Origin: Candidatus Rokuibacteriota bacterium
GTDB taxonomy: Bacteria > Methylomirabilota > Methylomirabilia > Rokubacteriales > CSP1-6
DNA: 57,224 bases
Assembly: GCA_003220475.1 (NCBI GenBank)
Contig: QHSO01000076.1
Coordinates: forward strand, 1-57,224
Direction of reading: 5' to 3'
The first letter of the stretch is position 1. The number at the start of each line of letters is the position of its first letter. The notes below the pieces were generated by a model. It made no database searches and was not told the DNA's origin. It saw only the letters and a program-made list of their open reading frames with translations. The translations under genes and the position numbers were made by a program. Below, piece by piece: positions 1 through 7,578 of this stretch.

Positions 1-281
1 CCCTGCTGCCGCGCGATGGCTAGCGGCTCCATGCTCGGCAGGGTGATTAGAAACTCGCGCGTGGCGACGAACTTGAAGCAGTCGGTCGACCCGGTCAGCG
101 GCACGACCTCGACGTCGAGGCCTTCCTGGGCGAACCAGCCGAGCTTCTGGGCGACCGCGAACTGCGAGCCGACGCCGGCGGTGAGCGTGCGTGCGCACGT
201 GCCCACACGGATCCGGGTCTGGGCCGGCGCGGTGAGTGGCGATGCGAGCAGGAATGCGAGCGGCATGATCGGGACAGCCAT
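1..281 (-). CDS. ABC transporter substrate-binding protein (NMT1/TAXI-like), N-terminal part, cut by window edge
   Basis: The minus strand reads from an ATG at 281 through the window edge without a stop, giving about 93 residues. The first 21 or so residues form a signal peptide ending in an AQT-type cleavage region. The next segment reads TRIRVGTCARTLTAGVG, then an AQKLGWFAQEGLDVEVVPL stretch. That is the typical opening of periplasmic binding proteins of the NMT1/THI5-like (nitrate/taurine/pyrimidine-precursor) family, which deliver a ligand to an ABC importer. The permease and ATPase would lie outside the window. The ligand cannot be inferred. Confidence 0.75.
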   Translation of the reverse strand, partial: MAVPIMPLAFLLASPLTAPAQTRIRVGTCARTLTAGVGSQFAVAQKLGWFAQEGLDVEVVPLTGSTDCFKFVATREFLITLPSMEPLAIARQQ

Positions 282-351
282 GAAAGGTGGGGTCGTCGGT
301 TCATGGCGGCACTGTAGAGTCGTTGGCCAGGGCGTTGCAGTGGCGGTAGGC

Positions 352-1191
352 ATGGCTCGCGTTTGGGCCCGCATCGCCTCGCTCGCGCTGGCCGCGCTGC
401 TGGCGCTCGCCATTGGCGGCGTCGTCCGCGCCCACGCCCGCACGGTCGGCGAAATCATCGACGACGCGCGCATCACCGCCGAGGTGATGACGCGGCTGAC
501 CGCCGAGTCACCGTCCAACTTCGTCAAGATCGACGTGAAGAGCGAGAGCGGCGTCGTCACGCTGAGCGGGACCGTCGATTCGGTCGAGAAACGCTCCCGC
601 GCCGCGCAGATCACCGGCGCCGTCAGCGGCGTCAAGGGCCTGGTCAACAACATCCAGGTCGCCGGTGCCGCACCGCCGCCCGACACCGCGTCGTCGTCCT
701 CCGGCGTCGGCGCCGCGATCGACGCGACCGGCACCGTCGCCTCCGTCGACGCGTCGTCTGGAACGATCACCCTCAGCGACGGCCGCGTTCTGCGCGCGAA
801 CGATCGTACCGCGGTCTACCAGCCCACGACCGTGCAGGCGCTCAAGCCGGGCGACCGCGTGCTCGTCCGCGGCGCGGCGCCCGTCACCGTGCGCGCGCCC
901 GAGACGCGGATGGGGACCGTGGCCCGCGTCGATGCCGCGCGGCAGCAGCTGGTCCTGACGGACGGCACCATCGTGCGCGTCGCATCGTCGGCCAACGTCC
1001 ACCGCGGCTCCGAGCACCTCACGCTCGCGCAGCTCGAGCCCGGCGCAGAGCTCGTGATCCAGCTGGCGCCCACGCCGTCCGCCTCGCCCGGCACGACGAC
1101 GACGAGCACGCGACGGACGCCGGACACGGCCGCGGCGCTCGATGCCGCCGACGTGAACGTCATGTGGAGCCCGTCCGCGAACAGCCGCTGA
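352..1191 (+). CDS. Secreted BON-domain protein with two DUF5666-like repeats
   Basis: The ATG at 352 is chosen because a clean signal peptide follows it (hydrophobic residues about 10-25); the open frame extends further upstream but reads as non-protein. Residues about 31-92 form a BON domain (VKIDVKSESGVVTLSGTVDS, then a GVKGLVNNIQV ending), a periplasmic lipid- or surface-binding fold. Two small beta-rich units follow (about 118-170 and 182-235), each starting GTVA.VDA and containing LKPGDRV or LEPGAEL. These resemble the DUF5666-type repeats seen in the two proteins at 29588 and 30506. Exact role unknown; probably envelope-associated. Confidence 0.8.
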   Translation: MARVWARIASLALAALLALAIGGVVRAHARTVGEIIDDARITAEVMTRLTAESPSNFVKIDVKSESGVVTLSGTVDSVEKRSRAAQITGAVSGVKGLVNNIQVAGAAPPPDTASSSSGVGAAIDATGTVASVDASSGTITLSDGRVLRANDRTAVYQPTTVQALKPGDRVLVRGAAPVTVRAPETRMGTVARVDAARQQLVLTDGTIVRVASSANVHRGSEHLTLAQLEPGAELVIQLAPTPSASPGTTTTSTRRTPDTAAALDAADVNVMWSPSANSR

Positions 1192-1293
1192 CGACCCAGC
1201 GCGCTCTCGCATTCCGCTCCGCGCGCAGCCAGCCCGCGTGAGGTACGATACGGCCAGTTCCGCCGGCGCCTACGGCCGGCACGGGAGGACTCC

Positions 1294-3006
1294 ATGCCGT
1301 ACGACCTCGTGATCAAGAACGGAACGGTGATCGATGGCTCGGGTCTGCCCGGGTTCCGGGCGGACGTCGGCGTGCGGCACGGACGCATCGTCTCGATCGG
1401 ACGCATTCGCGAGCGCGGCCGCGAGACGCTGGACGCCGAGGGCCACGTGGTGGCGCCGGGCTTCGTCGATGGCCATACGCACATGGACGCGCAGATTTTC
1501 TGGGACCCGCTCGGGACGTCCTCCTGCTATCACGGGATCACGAGCGTGGTGATGGGCAACTGCGGCTTCACGCTCGCGCCGTGCGCGGCCAAGGACAAGC
1601 ACCTCGTCGTACGCAATCTCCAGAGGGCCGAGGACATCCCGCCGGAGGCGATGGAGGCGGGGATCGGCTGGCGCTGGACCACGTTCCCCGAGTTCCTCGA
1701 CACGCTGGAGGCGCTGCCGAAGGGCATCAACTACGCCGGCTACATCGGCCACTCCGCGCTGCGTACCTACGTGATGGGCGAGCGCGCTTTCGAGAAGCAG
1801 GCGACGGAGGACGAGCTGCGCGCCATGGAGCGTGAGCTGCGCGACGCGCTACGCGCCGGCGCGATGGGGTTCACGACGTCGCGCTCGCCCAGCCATGAGA
1901 CGCCCGACCATCGCCCGGTGGCCAGTCGCGTCGCCGAGTGGAACGAAGTGCGCCGGCTGGTCAACACGATGGGCGAGCTCAACGCGGGGATCTTCGAGAT
2001 CGCGGGCGAGAACGTCGATCGCGACGCCGAGAACCCCGGCCTCGCCGACTATCACCGCCGGCTGAAGGAGCTCGCGGTCGAGAGCGGACGGCCCATCACG
2101 TTCGGTGTGTTCGGGCGCCGCGGCGCGCCGCAGGTCTGGCGCAAGTACATGGCCCTCCTCGACGAGACCGCGGCCGCCGGTGGGCGCATGTTCGCCCAGG
2201 CCCACAGCCGCTCGCTCTCCGCGCTGCTGTCGTTCAAGACGCAGATGCCGTTCGACCGGCTGCCGCTCTGGAAGGAGCTGCGCAAGCTTTCGGTCGCCGA
2301 GAAGATCGCCAGGCTGCGCGATCCCGAGTTCAAGAAGAAGCTCGTCGAGGCCACGAACGAGACGCCCGACAAGAAGGCGCTCGGCACCGAAGCGCGGCCG
2401 CAGCCCTACGAGTGGCTGTTCGTGTTCGACACGGTCGAGGGCCCGCATCGCTCGGTGGCCGAGGTCGCCGCCGAGCGCGGCGTCCATCCGGCGCAGGCCA
2501 TGATCGACCTGGCGCTGGAAAAGGACCTCGAGCTGTTCTTTCTGATGCCGGTCGCCAACGAGGACCAGGACCACGCGCTCGAGATCATGAAGCATCCGCG
2601 CGCGTGCGTGACGTTCTCCGACTCGGGCGCCCACGTCACGCAGCTGATGGACTCTTCGCTGCAAACGCATCTGCTCGCCCACTGGGTGCGGAAGAAGCAG
2701 GCGTTCACGCTGCCGCAGGCGGTGCGGATGCTCACGCTCGTGCCCGCGACGCTCTGGGGCTTCGCCGATCGCGGCCTCATCCGCGAGGGCATGGCCGCGG
2801 ACTTCGTCGTCTTCGACCCCGAGACGATCGGCGCCGAGATGCCGGAGCTCGTGGCCGATCTGCCCGCCGGCGCCAAGCGCCTCGTGCAGCGCTGCCGCGG
2901 CGTGGCGGCGACGGTCGTCAACGGCGAGACGATCTTGCGTGATGGCAAGCCCACGGGTGCGCTTCCCGGGCAGCTCCTGCGCGGTCCGCTCGCGCGCCGG
3001 AGCTGA
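1294..3006 (+). CDS. N-acyl-D-amino-acid deacylase family amidohydrolase
   Basis: 570 residues, close to the usual size of the D-aminoacylase/amidohydrolase_3 group. The start opens VIKNGTVIDGSG, followed by the metal-binding HTHMD motif at residues 61-65. A MGNCGF motif near residue 85 carries the cysteine typical of D-aminoacylases as a zinc ligand. A late SDSGAHVTQL segment and a C-terminal GMAADFVVFDP cap strand complete the fold. The family hydrolyses N-acyl-D-amino acids or related cyclic amides; substrate not assignable. An AG-rich GGGAGG site precedes the ATG. The next gene starts 3 bp after the stop, so the two are probably co-transcribed. Confidence 0.9.
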   Translation: MPYDLVIKNGTVIDGSGLPGFRADVGVRHGRIVSIGRIRERGRETLDAEGHVVAPGFVDGHTHMDAQIFWDPLGTSSCYHGITSVVMGNCGFTLAPCAAKDKHLVVRNLQRAEDIPPEAMEAGIGWRWTTFPEFLDTLEALPKGINYAGYIGHSALRTYVMGERAFEKQATEDELRAMERELRDALRAGAMGFTTSRSPSHETPDHRPVASRVAEWNEVRRLVNTMGELNAGIFEIAGENVDRDAENPGLADYHRRLKELAVESGRPITFGVFGRRGAPQVWRKYMALLDETAAAGGRMFAQAHSRSLSALLSFKTQMPFDRLPLWKELRKLSVAEKIARLRDPEFKKKLVEATNETPDKKALGTEARPQPYEWLFVFDTVEGPHRSVAEVAAERGVHPAQAMIDLALEKDLELFFLMPVANEDQDHALEIMKHPRACVTFSDSGAHVTQLMDSSLQTHLLAHWVRKKQAFTLPQAVRMLTLVPATLWGFADRGLIREGMAADFVVFDPETIGAEMPELVADLPAGAKRLVQRCRGVAATVVNGETILRDGKPTGALPGQLLRGPLARRS

Positions 3007-3009
3007 GCC

Positions 3010-3333
3010 GTGCTCGCGATCTGGGTGAAGGTCCGCGTGAAGCCGGCCGAGCGCGCGCGCTTCCTGGCCGCGATCGAGCAGGACGCGCTCGGCTCCGAGC
3101 GCGACGAGGCGGGCTGTTATCGCTTCAACGTGCTGCAGGACGACGCCGACCCGAACACGTACTACTTCTACGAGGTCTACAAAGACGAGGCCGCGCTCGA
3201 GGCACATCGGGCCGCCCCTCATTACGCCAAGTGGCGCGCCGCGGCCGACACGCTCGAGGGCCCGTCACAGCCTACGCGCTGCAAGACGGTCTTTCCGAGC
3301 GACGCCAAGTACTGGCAGGGACCGAAAAAGTAG
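3010..3333 (+). CDS. Putative quinol monooxygenase / ABM-domain protein
   Basis: A 107-residue protein starting at GTG only 3 bp after the preceding stop. The sequence shows the antibiotic-biosynthesis-monooxygenase (ABM) ferredoxin-like fold: an opening KVRVKPAERARFLAA strand-helix, EAGCYRFNVLQD, YYFYEVYKDEAALEAHR, and a final APHYAKW helix. Members are small dimeric oxygenases or quinone-modifying enzymes such as YgiN, but many have no known substrate. Co-expression with the D-aminoacylase-like gene is likely from spacing; a functional link is not evident. Confidence 0.85.
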   Translation: MLAIWVKVRVKPAERARFLAAIEQDALGSERDEAGCYRFNVLQDDADPNTYYFYEVYKDEAALEAHRAAPHYAKWRAAADTLEGPSQPTRCKTVFPSDAKYWQGPKK

Positions 3334-3363
3334 CGGCGCGGCGGCGGTCACCACGCGTGAGGG

Positions 3364-3401
3364 CGCCGACCGCATCTTGGCCGCGCGTGATGCGGTCGGC
3401 G
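3364..3401. terminator. Strong hairpin after the 1294-3333 gene pair
   Basis: A perfect 12-bp inverted repeat has its left arm GCCGACCGCATC at 3365-3376 and its right arm at 3389-3400, with one further C-G pair outside and a 12-nt loop. No T tract follows, so it may be an attenuator, an mRNA-end-protecting hairpin, or a terminator of the T-less type. Confidence 0.5.
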
Positions 3402-3436
3402 TCACGCTCGTGCCGTCACTCGGGCGCCACTGTCGC

Positions 3437-3465
3437 TTGACGCGGACCGGCCGCGGTTCTATCGT
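3437..3465 (+). promoter_or_regulatory. Candidate sigma70-type promoter
   Basis: TTGACG at 3437-3442 is followed after 17 nt by TATCGT at 3460-3465, upstream of the small ORF at 3513 and the amidohydrolase at 3698. Spacing is ideal; no experimental support. Confidence 0.45.
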
Positions 3466-3512
3466 TCCGGCCACCGGCAGCCACGCCAACCGATCGGGAG
3501 GGACACACGCTG

Positions 3513-3689
3513 ATGCGGAGGCTCCTCGCCGTCCTCAGCACGCCCGACAGGCTGAACTGGGTCGAGCCGCCGACGTTCCCCGGCGCGCGGCTGGCCATCG
3601 TGCACAGCAATCTCGGGCAAGAGGTGCATGGCACGGGGCCCACCGACATCACCTTCGTGAATCCCGCCGACGACCCCCGCAAGAAGTGA
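3513..3689 (+). CDS. Small hypothetical protein (58 aa)
   Basis: An ATG with an upstream GGGAGGG site opens a 58-residue frame that ends in PADDPRKK, eight bases before the next gene. No signal peptide or membrane segment is visible, and I do not recognise the family. The promoter-like sequence at 3437, the Shine-Dalgarno-like site and the tight spacing to the amidohydrolase favour a real leader gene, but it could be the tail of a longer, eroded gene. Confidence 0.4.
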   Translation: MRRLLAVLSTPDRLNWVEPPTFPGARLAIVHSNLGQEVHGTGPTDITFVNPADDPRKK

Positions 3690-3697
3690 GGTCAGCC

Positions 3698-5131
3698 ATG
3701 ACAGCTCGAGAGCTCCACTCGCGCCTGCATCATCCCATCGTGGACGCGGACGGCCACTGGCTCGAGTACCTGCCGGTGATGCGCGAGCAGTTCCGCAAGA
3801 TCGCCGGTGAGGCCGCGGTCGAGGGGCTCGCCCTGGCGGCGTCGCGGATCCCGAACGCGCTGAAGATGTCGCTCCAGGAGCGTCGACGGCGCCGCGCCGG
3901 CATGGAGGGCTTCTGGTCGTCGCCGAGCGAAAACGTGCTCGACCGTGCGACCGCGATGTTCCCGCGGCTGATGTACGAGCGGCTGGACGATCTCGGCATC
4001 GACGTCGCGGTCGTCTATCCGACCTCCGGGCTCTCGTACCATCGCCTGCAAGACACGCGCATGCGCCGCGCGATCTGCCGGGCGTACAACGTGTTCACCG
4101 CGGATCAGTTCCGTCCCTATGGCGATCGCATCATCCCCGCCGCGATCATCCCGATGTATACGCCCGAGGAGGCGATCGAAGAGCTGGAGTTCGCGGCCAC
4201 GCAGCTCGGCTTCAAGGTCATCATGGTCGGCGGGCTGATGCGACGGCCGGTGGCGGCGGTCGCTCAGGAGCAGCCCGAGGCCGCGAAGTACGCCGAGTGG
4301 TTCGACGTCATCGGCATCGACAGCGACTACGACTACGATCCGGTGTGGCAGAAGTGCCGCGAGCTCAAGCTGGCGCCGTCGTTCCACAACGGTGCGCGCT
4401 CGATTCTCTTGAGGAACTCGCCGTCGAATTTCTGCTTCAACCACATCGGCCACTTCGCCTCGGCCGGCCACGCCGTCTGCAAGGGCCTCTTCTTCGGCGG
4501 GGTGACGCGCCGCTTCCCCGATCTGAACTTCGCCTTCCTCGAAGGCGGCGTCGGGTGGGCGTGCATGCTCTACGCCGACCTCGTGGGCCACTGGGAGAAG
4601 CGCAACGGCGAGGCGATCAAGTCGACGCATCCGGACAAGCTCGACCGCGCGCGGCTGCTGGACTTCGCGCGCAAGTACGCACAGGATGAGGTCGTGTCGG
4701 CAGTCGGCCGCGGCGAGGGCCTGGACGAGACGCAGGCCATGACGGGCGGCGTCGAGGACGTCGACGACTACTTCCGTTGCAAGATCACGAAGAAGGCGGA
4801 CCTCAAGGAGCTGTTCGTGCCGCGCTTTTACTTCGGCTGCGAGGCCGATGATCCGATCAACGCGTGGGCGTTCAACCGTAAGGCCAATCCCATGGGAGCG
4901 CGGCTGAACGCGATCTTCTCGTCCGACATCGGGCACTTCGACGTCCCGGACATGGCCGACGTCGTCCCGGAGGCGTACGAGCTCGTCGAGCACGGGCTGC
5001 TCGACGACGCGGACTTCCGCGATTTCGTGTTCGCCAACGCCGTGCGGTTCTGGGGCGAGGTGAATCCCGACTTCTTCGCCGGCACGGTGGTCGAAAAGCA
5101 GGCGGCCGAGGTACTGCGCAATGGCGCTTGA
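3698..5131 (+). CDS. Amidohydrolase-2 family metal-dependent hydrolase
   Basis: 477 residues from the ATG at 3698; longer upstream in-frame starts would overrun the preceding small ORF. The protein belongs to the ACMSD/LigW-like amidohydrolase_2 clan. It opens with IVDADGHWLEY (D16 and H20) instead of the usual DxHxH, a form common in soil-bacterial members often labelled predicted TIM-barrel metal-dependent hydrolases. Later conserved segments include FHNG (about 230), a HIGHF histidine pair, FLEGGVGW and a C-terminal SDIGHFDVPDM. Decarboxylation or hydrolysis of a carboxylated ring is plausible but not shown. It overlaps the esterase downstream by 11 bp, implying translational coupling. Confidence 0.85.
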   Translation: MTARELHSRLHHPIVDADGHWLEYLPVMREQFRKIAGEAAVEGLALAASRIPNALKMSLQERRRRRAGMEGFWSSPSENVLDRATAMFPRLMYERLDDLGIDVAVVYPTSGLSYHRLQDTRMRRAICRAYNVFTADQFRPYGDRIIPAAIIPMYTPEEAIEELEFAATQLGFKVIMVGGLMRRPVAAVAQEQPEAAKYAEWFDVIGIDSDYDYDPVWQKCRELKLAPSFHNGARSILLRNSPSNFCFNHIGHFASAGHAVCKGLFFGGVTRRFPDLNFAFLEGGVGWACMLYADLVGHWEKRNGEAIKSTHPDKLDRARLLDFARKYAQDEVVSAVGRGEGLDETQAMTGGVEDVDDYFRCKITKKADLKELFVPRFYFGCEADDPINAWAFNRKANPMGARLNAIFSSDIGHFDVPDMADVVPEAYELVEHGLLDDADFRDFVFANAVRFWGEVNPDFFAGTVVEKQAAEVLRNGA

Positions 5132-6059
5132 TCCCCAGGCCGCGAACGTCATCGATCTGATCGTCAAGTCCGGGCGCCCGCCGTATCACCAGCTGACGCC
5201 GAAAGACGCGCGCCAGATGTTTCGCGAGACGCGGCCCGCGTCCACGCCGCCGGCGCCGCAGATTGGCGCGGTGCGCGACGTGCTTACCGAAGGCGCGCAG
5301 GCCATCCCGCTGCGCGTCTACCGACCGCCGGGCGTATCGGACTCCAGGCGACTGCCCGTTCTCGTCTACTTCCACGGCGGCGGCTGGGTGATCGGCGATC
5401 TGGAGACCCACGACGTGCTGTGTCGCCAGCTGACGGCCGAGGCCGGCGTCAGCGTGATCGCCGTGGACTACCGCCTGGCGCCGGAGCACAAGTTTCCGGC
5501 TGCGGCCGACGACGCCTGGGCGGCAACGCGGTGGATCGCGGCGCATGCGGCGGAGCTGGGCGTCGATGCCGATCGCCTCGCCGTCGGCGGCGACAGCGCC
5601 GGAGGCAACCTGGCGGCCGTGGTCGCGCTGCTCGCGCGCGAGGCCGGCGGCCCGCGCATCGCGCTGCAGATACTCCTCTATCCGGTGACGGATCTCGTCA
5701 GCGAGAGCCAGTCGTACGCGGACCTGGCGGACGGCTACATGCTCACGCGCGACAGCATGCGCTGGTTCCGCGCGCAGTATCTCGCCAAGGAGCAGGACGC
5801 CGCCGACTGGCGGGTGTCGCCACTGCGCGCGCCGTCACTGGCGGGTCTGCCGCCGGCGCTGGTCGTCACCGCCGGCTACGACCCGCTGCGTGACGAGGGC
5901 GAAGCCTACGCGCGGCGGCTGCGGGAGGCGGGCGTGAGCGTGGACGCCGTCTCGTTCGGCGGGATGATCCACGGCTTCGTGCCGATGGGCCGCCTGATCG
6001 ATACCGCGTTCCGCGGTGTGAGCCTCATCACTGGATCGCTGCGGCAGGCGTTGCGCTGA
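5121..6059 (+). CDS. Alpha/beta hydrolase, hormone-sensitive-lipase-type esterase
   Basis: A 312-residue family IV carboxylesterase. The oxyanion motif HGGGW is at residues 85-89 and the nucleophile elbow GDSAG at 157-161 (Ser159). The acid lies in the DPLRDEG segment and the histidine in MIHGF near residue 285. No signal peptide, so cytoplasmic. The ATG lies 11 bp inside the end of the amidohydrolase gene, so both probably act on the same class of ester or amide compounds; the actual substrate is unknown. Confidence 0.92.
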   Translation: MALDPQAANVIDLIVKSGRPPYHQLTPKDARQMFRETRPASTPPAPQIGAVRDVLTEGAQAIPLRVYRPPGVSDSRRLPVLVYFHGGGWVIGDLETHDVLCRQLTAEAGVSVIAVDYRLAPEHKFPAAADDAWAATRWIAAHAAELGVDADRLAVGGDSAGGNLAAVVALLAREAGGPRIALQILLYPVTDLVSESQSYADLADGYMLTRDSMRWFRAQYLAKEQDAADWRVSPLRAPSLAGLPPALVVTAGYDPLRDEGEAYARRLREAGVSVDAVSFGGMIHGFVPMGRLIDTAFRGVSLITGSLRQALR

Positions 6060-6066
6060 GCGCGCG

Positions 6067-6882
6067 CTACTCGTAGTACGCGGGCGCGTAGCGCAGACCC
6101 TCGCTCTGCGCCTTGTCGTGATTGATCCACAGCTGCGCTCGGCGCTCGTCGAGCACACTCTGCAGGCGCTGCAAGGACGCGAGCGTCTGCGCGCGATCGG
6201 TATTCATCGACGGCACACGCCGGTGCTCCCAGTTGTCGCGGAAGTGCACCGCGTCGCCCGAGAGCACCACGGAGCCGGTCTTGGGCAGGCGCACGAGCAG
6301 CGACTGATGCCCCGGCGTGTGGCCGGGCGTCGACAGGATCGTCACGCTGCCGTCGCCGAACACGTCGTGATCACCGGCAAGCCGCTCGAATTTCTGTGAC
6401 ACGGCAAAGGCCGGCTTGTTGGCTCCCGCCATCGCCCAGTCGTACTCGGCGCCCTGGATCAGCACCGTCGATGACCCAAACAGCGCGATGTTGCCGACGT
6501 GGTCCCCGTGCGTGTGTGAGAGCGCCACGTACGTGACATCCGCGGGCTTCACCCCGAGCTCGGCGAGCTGGCTCGCGAGCGTCTTCGCGCGTCGGTAGGT
6601 GATCGCGCCGTTGGCCACGACCATGCCATCGGGCATCGTCGCGACGGCGTCCGGCACGCCCGTGTCCCAGAGCAGCAGTCCCTTGGCGTGGCGGATCAGG
6701 TAGCAGTTGTCCGAAAACTCGATCGCCTGGCCTTCGTTGACGCCCGGAGACCAACGCGCCTGATCGCGTCCGAGGTTGCGCCCGCAATCGAGCACGTACA
6801 GGCGCTGGACGTCGTCGGCGCTCGCCATGCTCGCCAGCAGGCAGATCGACGCGAGCACCAGGGTGAGGACGGGGCGAATCAT
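6067..6882 (-). CDS. Secreted MBL-fold metallo-hydrolase, N-acyl-homoserine-lactonase-like
   Basis: 271 residues from an ATG at 6882 that has a perfect AGGAGG nearby; a longer frame exists but lacks such a site. Residues 1-22 are a signal peptide. The metal-binding HTHGDH motif is at 123-128, with a downstream STPGHTPGHQ histidine and a SGDAVHF aspartate, as in AttM/AiiA-like lactonases. The opening VQRLYVLDCGR is typical of the subgroup. It may hydrolyse a lactone in the periplasm, including possibly quorum signals, but many homologues have no such role. It lies convergent to the esterase at 5121. Confidence 0.87.
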   Translation of the reverse strand: MIRPVLTLVLASICLLASMASADDVQRLYVLDCGRNLGRDQARWSPGVNEGQAIEFSDNCYLIRHAKGLLLWDTGVPDAVATMPDGMVVANGAITYRRAKTLASQLAELGVKPADVTYVALSHTHGDHVGNIALFGSSTVLIQGAEYDWAMAGANKPAFAVSQKFERLAGDHDVFGDGSVTILSTPGHTPGHQSLLVRLPKTGSVVLSGDAVHFRDNWEHRRVPSMNTDRAQTLASLQRLQSVLDERRAQLWINHDKAQSEGLRYAPAYYE

Positions 6883-6904
6883 CGGCTCCTCCTGAAGGGT
6901 GAGA

Positions 6905-7525
6905 TCAGAAACCGCGCCGCGCCGTCGCGCGATGCTCGGGCGGCACATTCGAGAGGCGATCCGTCCACGTCGTCACGCCGTCGGCATCGGTCCACGTATA
7001 TGCCGACCGCTCGACGTTGCGCGAGCTGGATGGCGTCCCCGGGGGCGGCGACGTCGGTGGATTGGGAATCCAGACCCACGTGTAGGGCGTGTTGATCCCG
7101 TCACCGCGCAGCACGTAGCGGCCGCTCGGAAAGACCACTTCACGCTGCAGCGGCTCGATCTCCTGCGGTGGCGCCGACGTCGGCGCCGGAGGAGCCGCGT
7201 ACGCCGGTCCCGGACCGTACGCCGCGGGCGAGGGGTAGACGACGGGCGGCGGCGCGTAATAGACCGGCGGCGCCGCGTAGACGACGCTGGTCGAGTCATA
7301 CCCGAACGGAACGAACGGCGCGACGATGACAAGGCGTGAGCCGAGCGACCGGTGATGGAAGTGATGATTCCGCGACTGGCCGTGCACACGATGCGACGGG
7401 GCCTGAACGCGATGCTGTCCTTGCACCCCAGCCGGGCGGGGAGCGCGATGTTGCGCGTCCACAGACACGGGCAGCAGGCTCAGCACGATCACCGCCGCCG
7501 ACGTCATTCCCAGCGCCCGTGTCAT
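6905..7525 (-). CDS. Secreted His/Pro/Tyr-rich protein with C-terminal DUF4124-like domain
   Basis: 206 residues: a signal peptide (about 1-24), a histidine-rich stretch (HRVHGQSRNHHFHHRS), then a tyrosine/proline-rich linker with repeated YAPPP/YAAPP blocks. The C-terminal YTWTDADGVTTWTDRLSNVP resembles a DUF4124 domain. The low-complexity centre suggests a cell-surface or metal-binding structural protein. It precedes the lactonase-like gene on the same strand with a 22-bp gap, so both may share a transcript. Confidence 0.65.
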   Translation of the reverse strand: MTRALGMTSAAVIVLSLLPVSVDAQHRAPRPAGVQGQHRVQAPSHRVHGQSRNHHFHHRSLGSRLVIVAPFVPFGYDSTSVVYAAPPVYYAPPPVVYPSPAAYGPGPAYAAPPAPTSAPPQEIEPLQREVVFPSGRYVLRGDGINTPYTWVWIPNPPTSPPPGTPSSSRNVERSAYTWTDADGVTTWTDRLSNVPPEHRATARRGF

Positions 7526-7578
7526 GACGACATCGTACTCCTCATAGCGACGAGGCCGGCGGCACGGTCATTGCCTCT

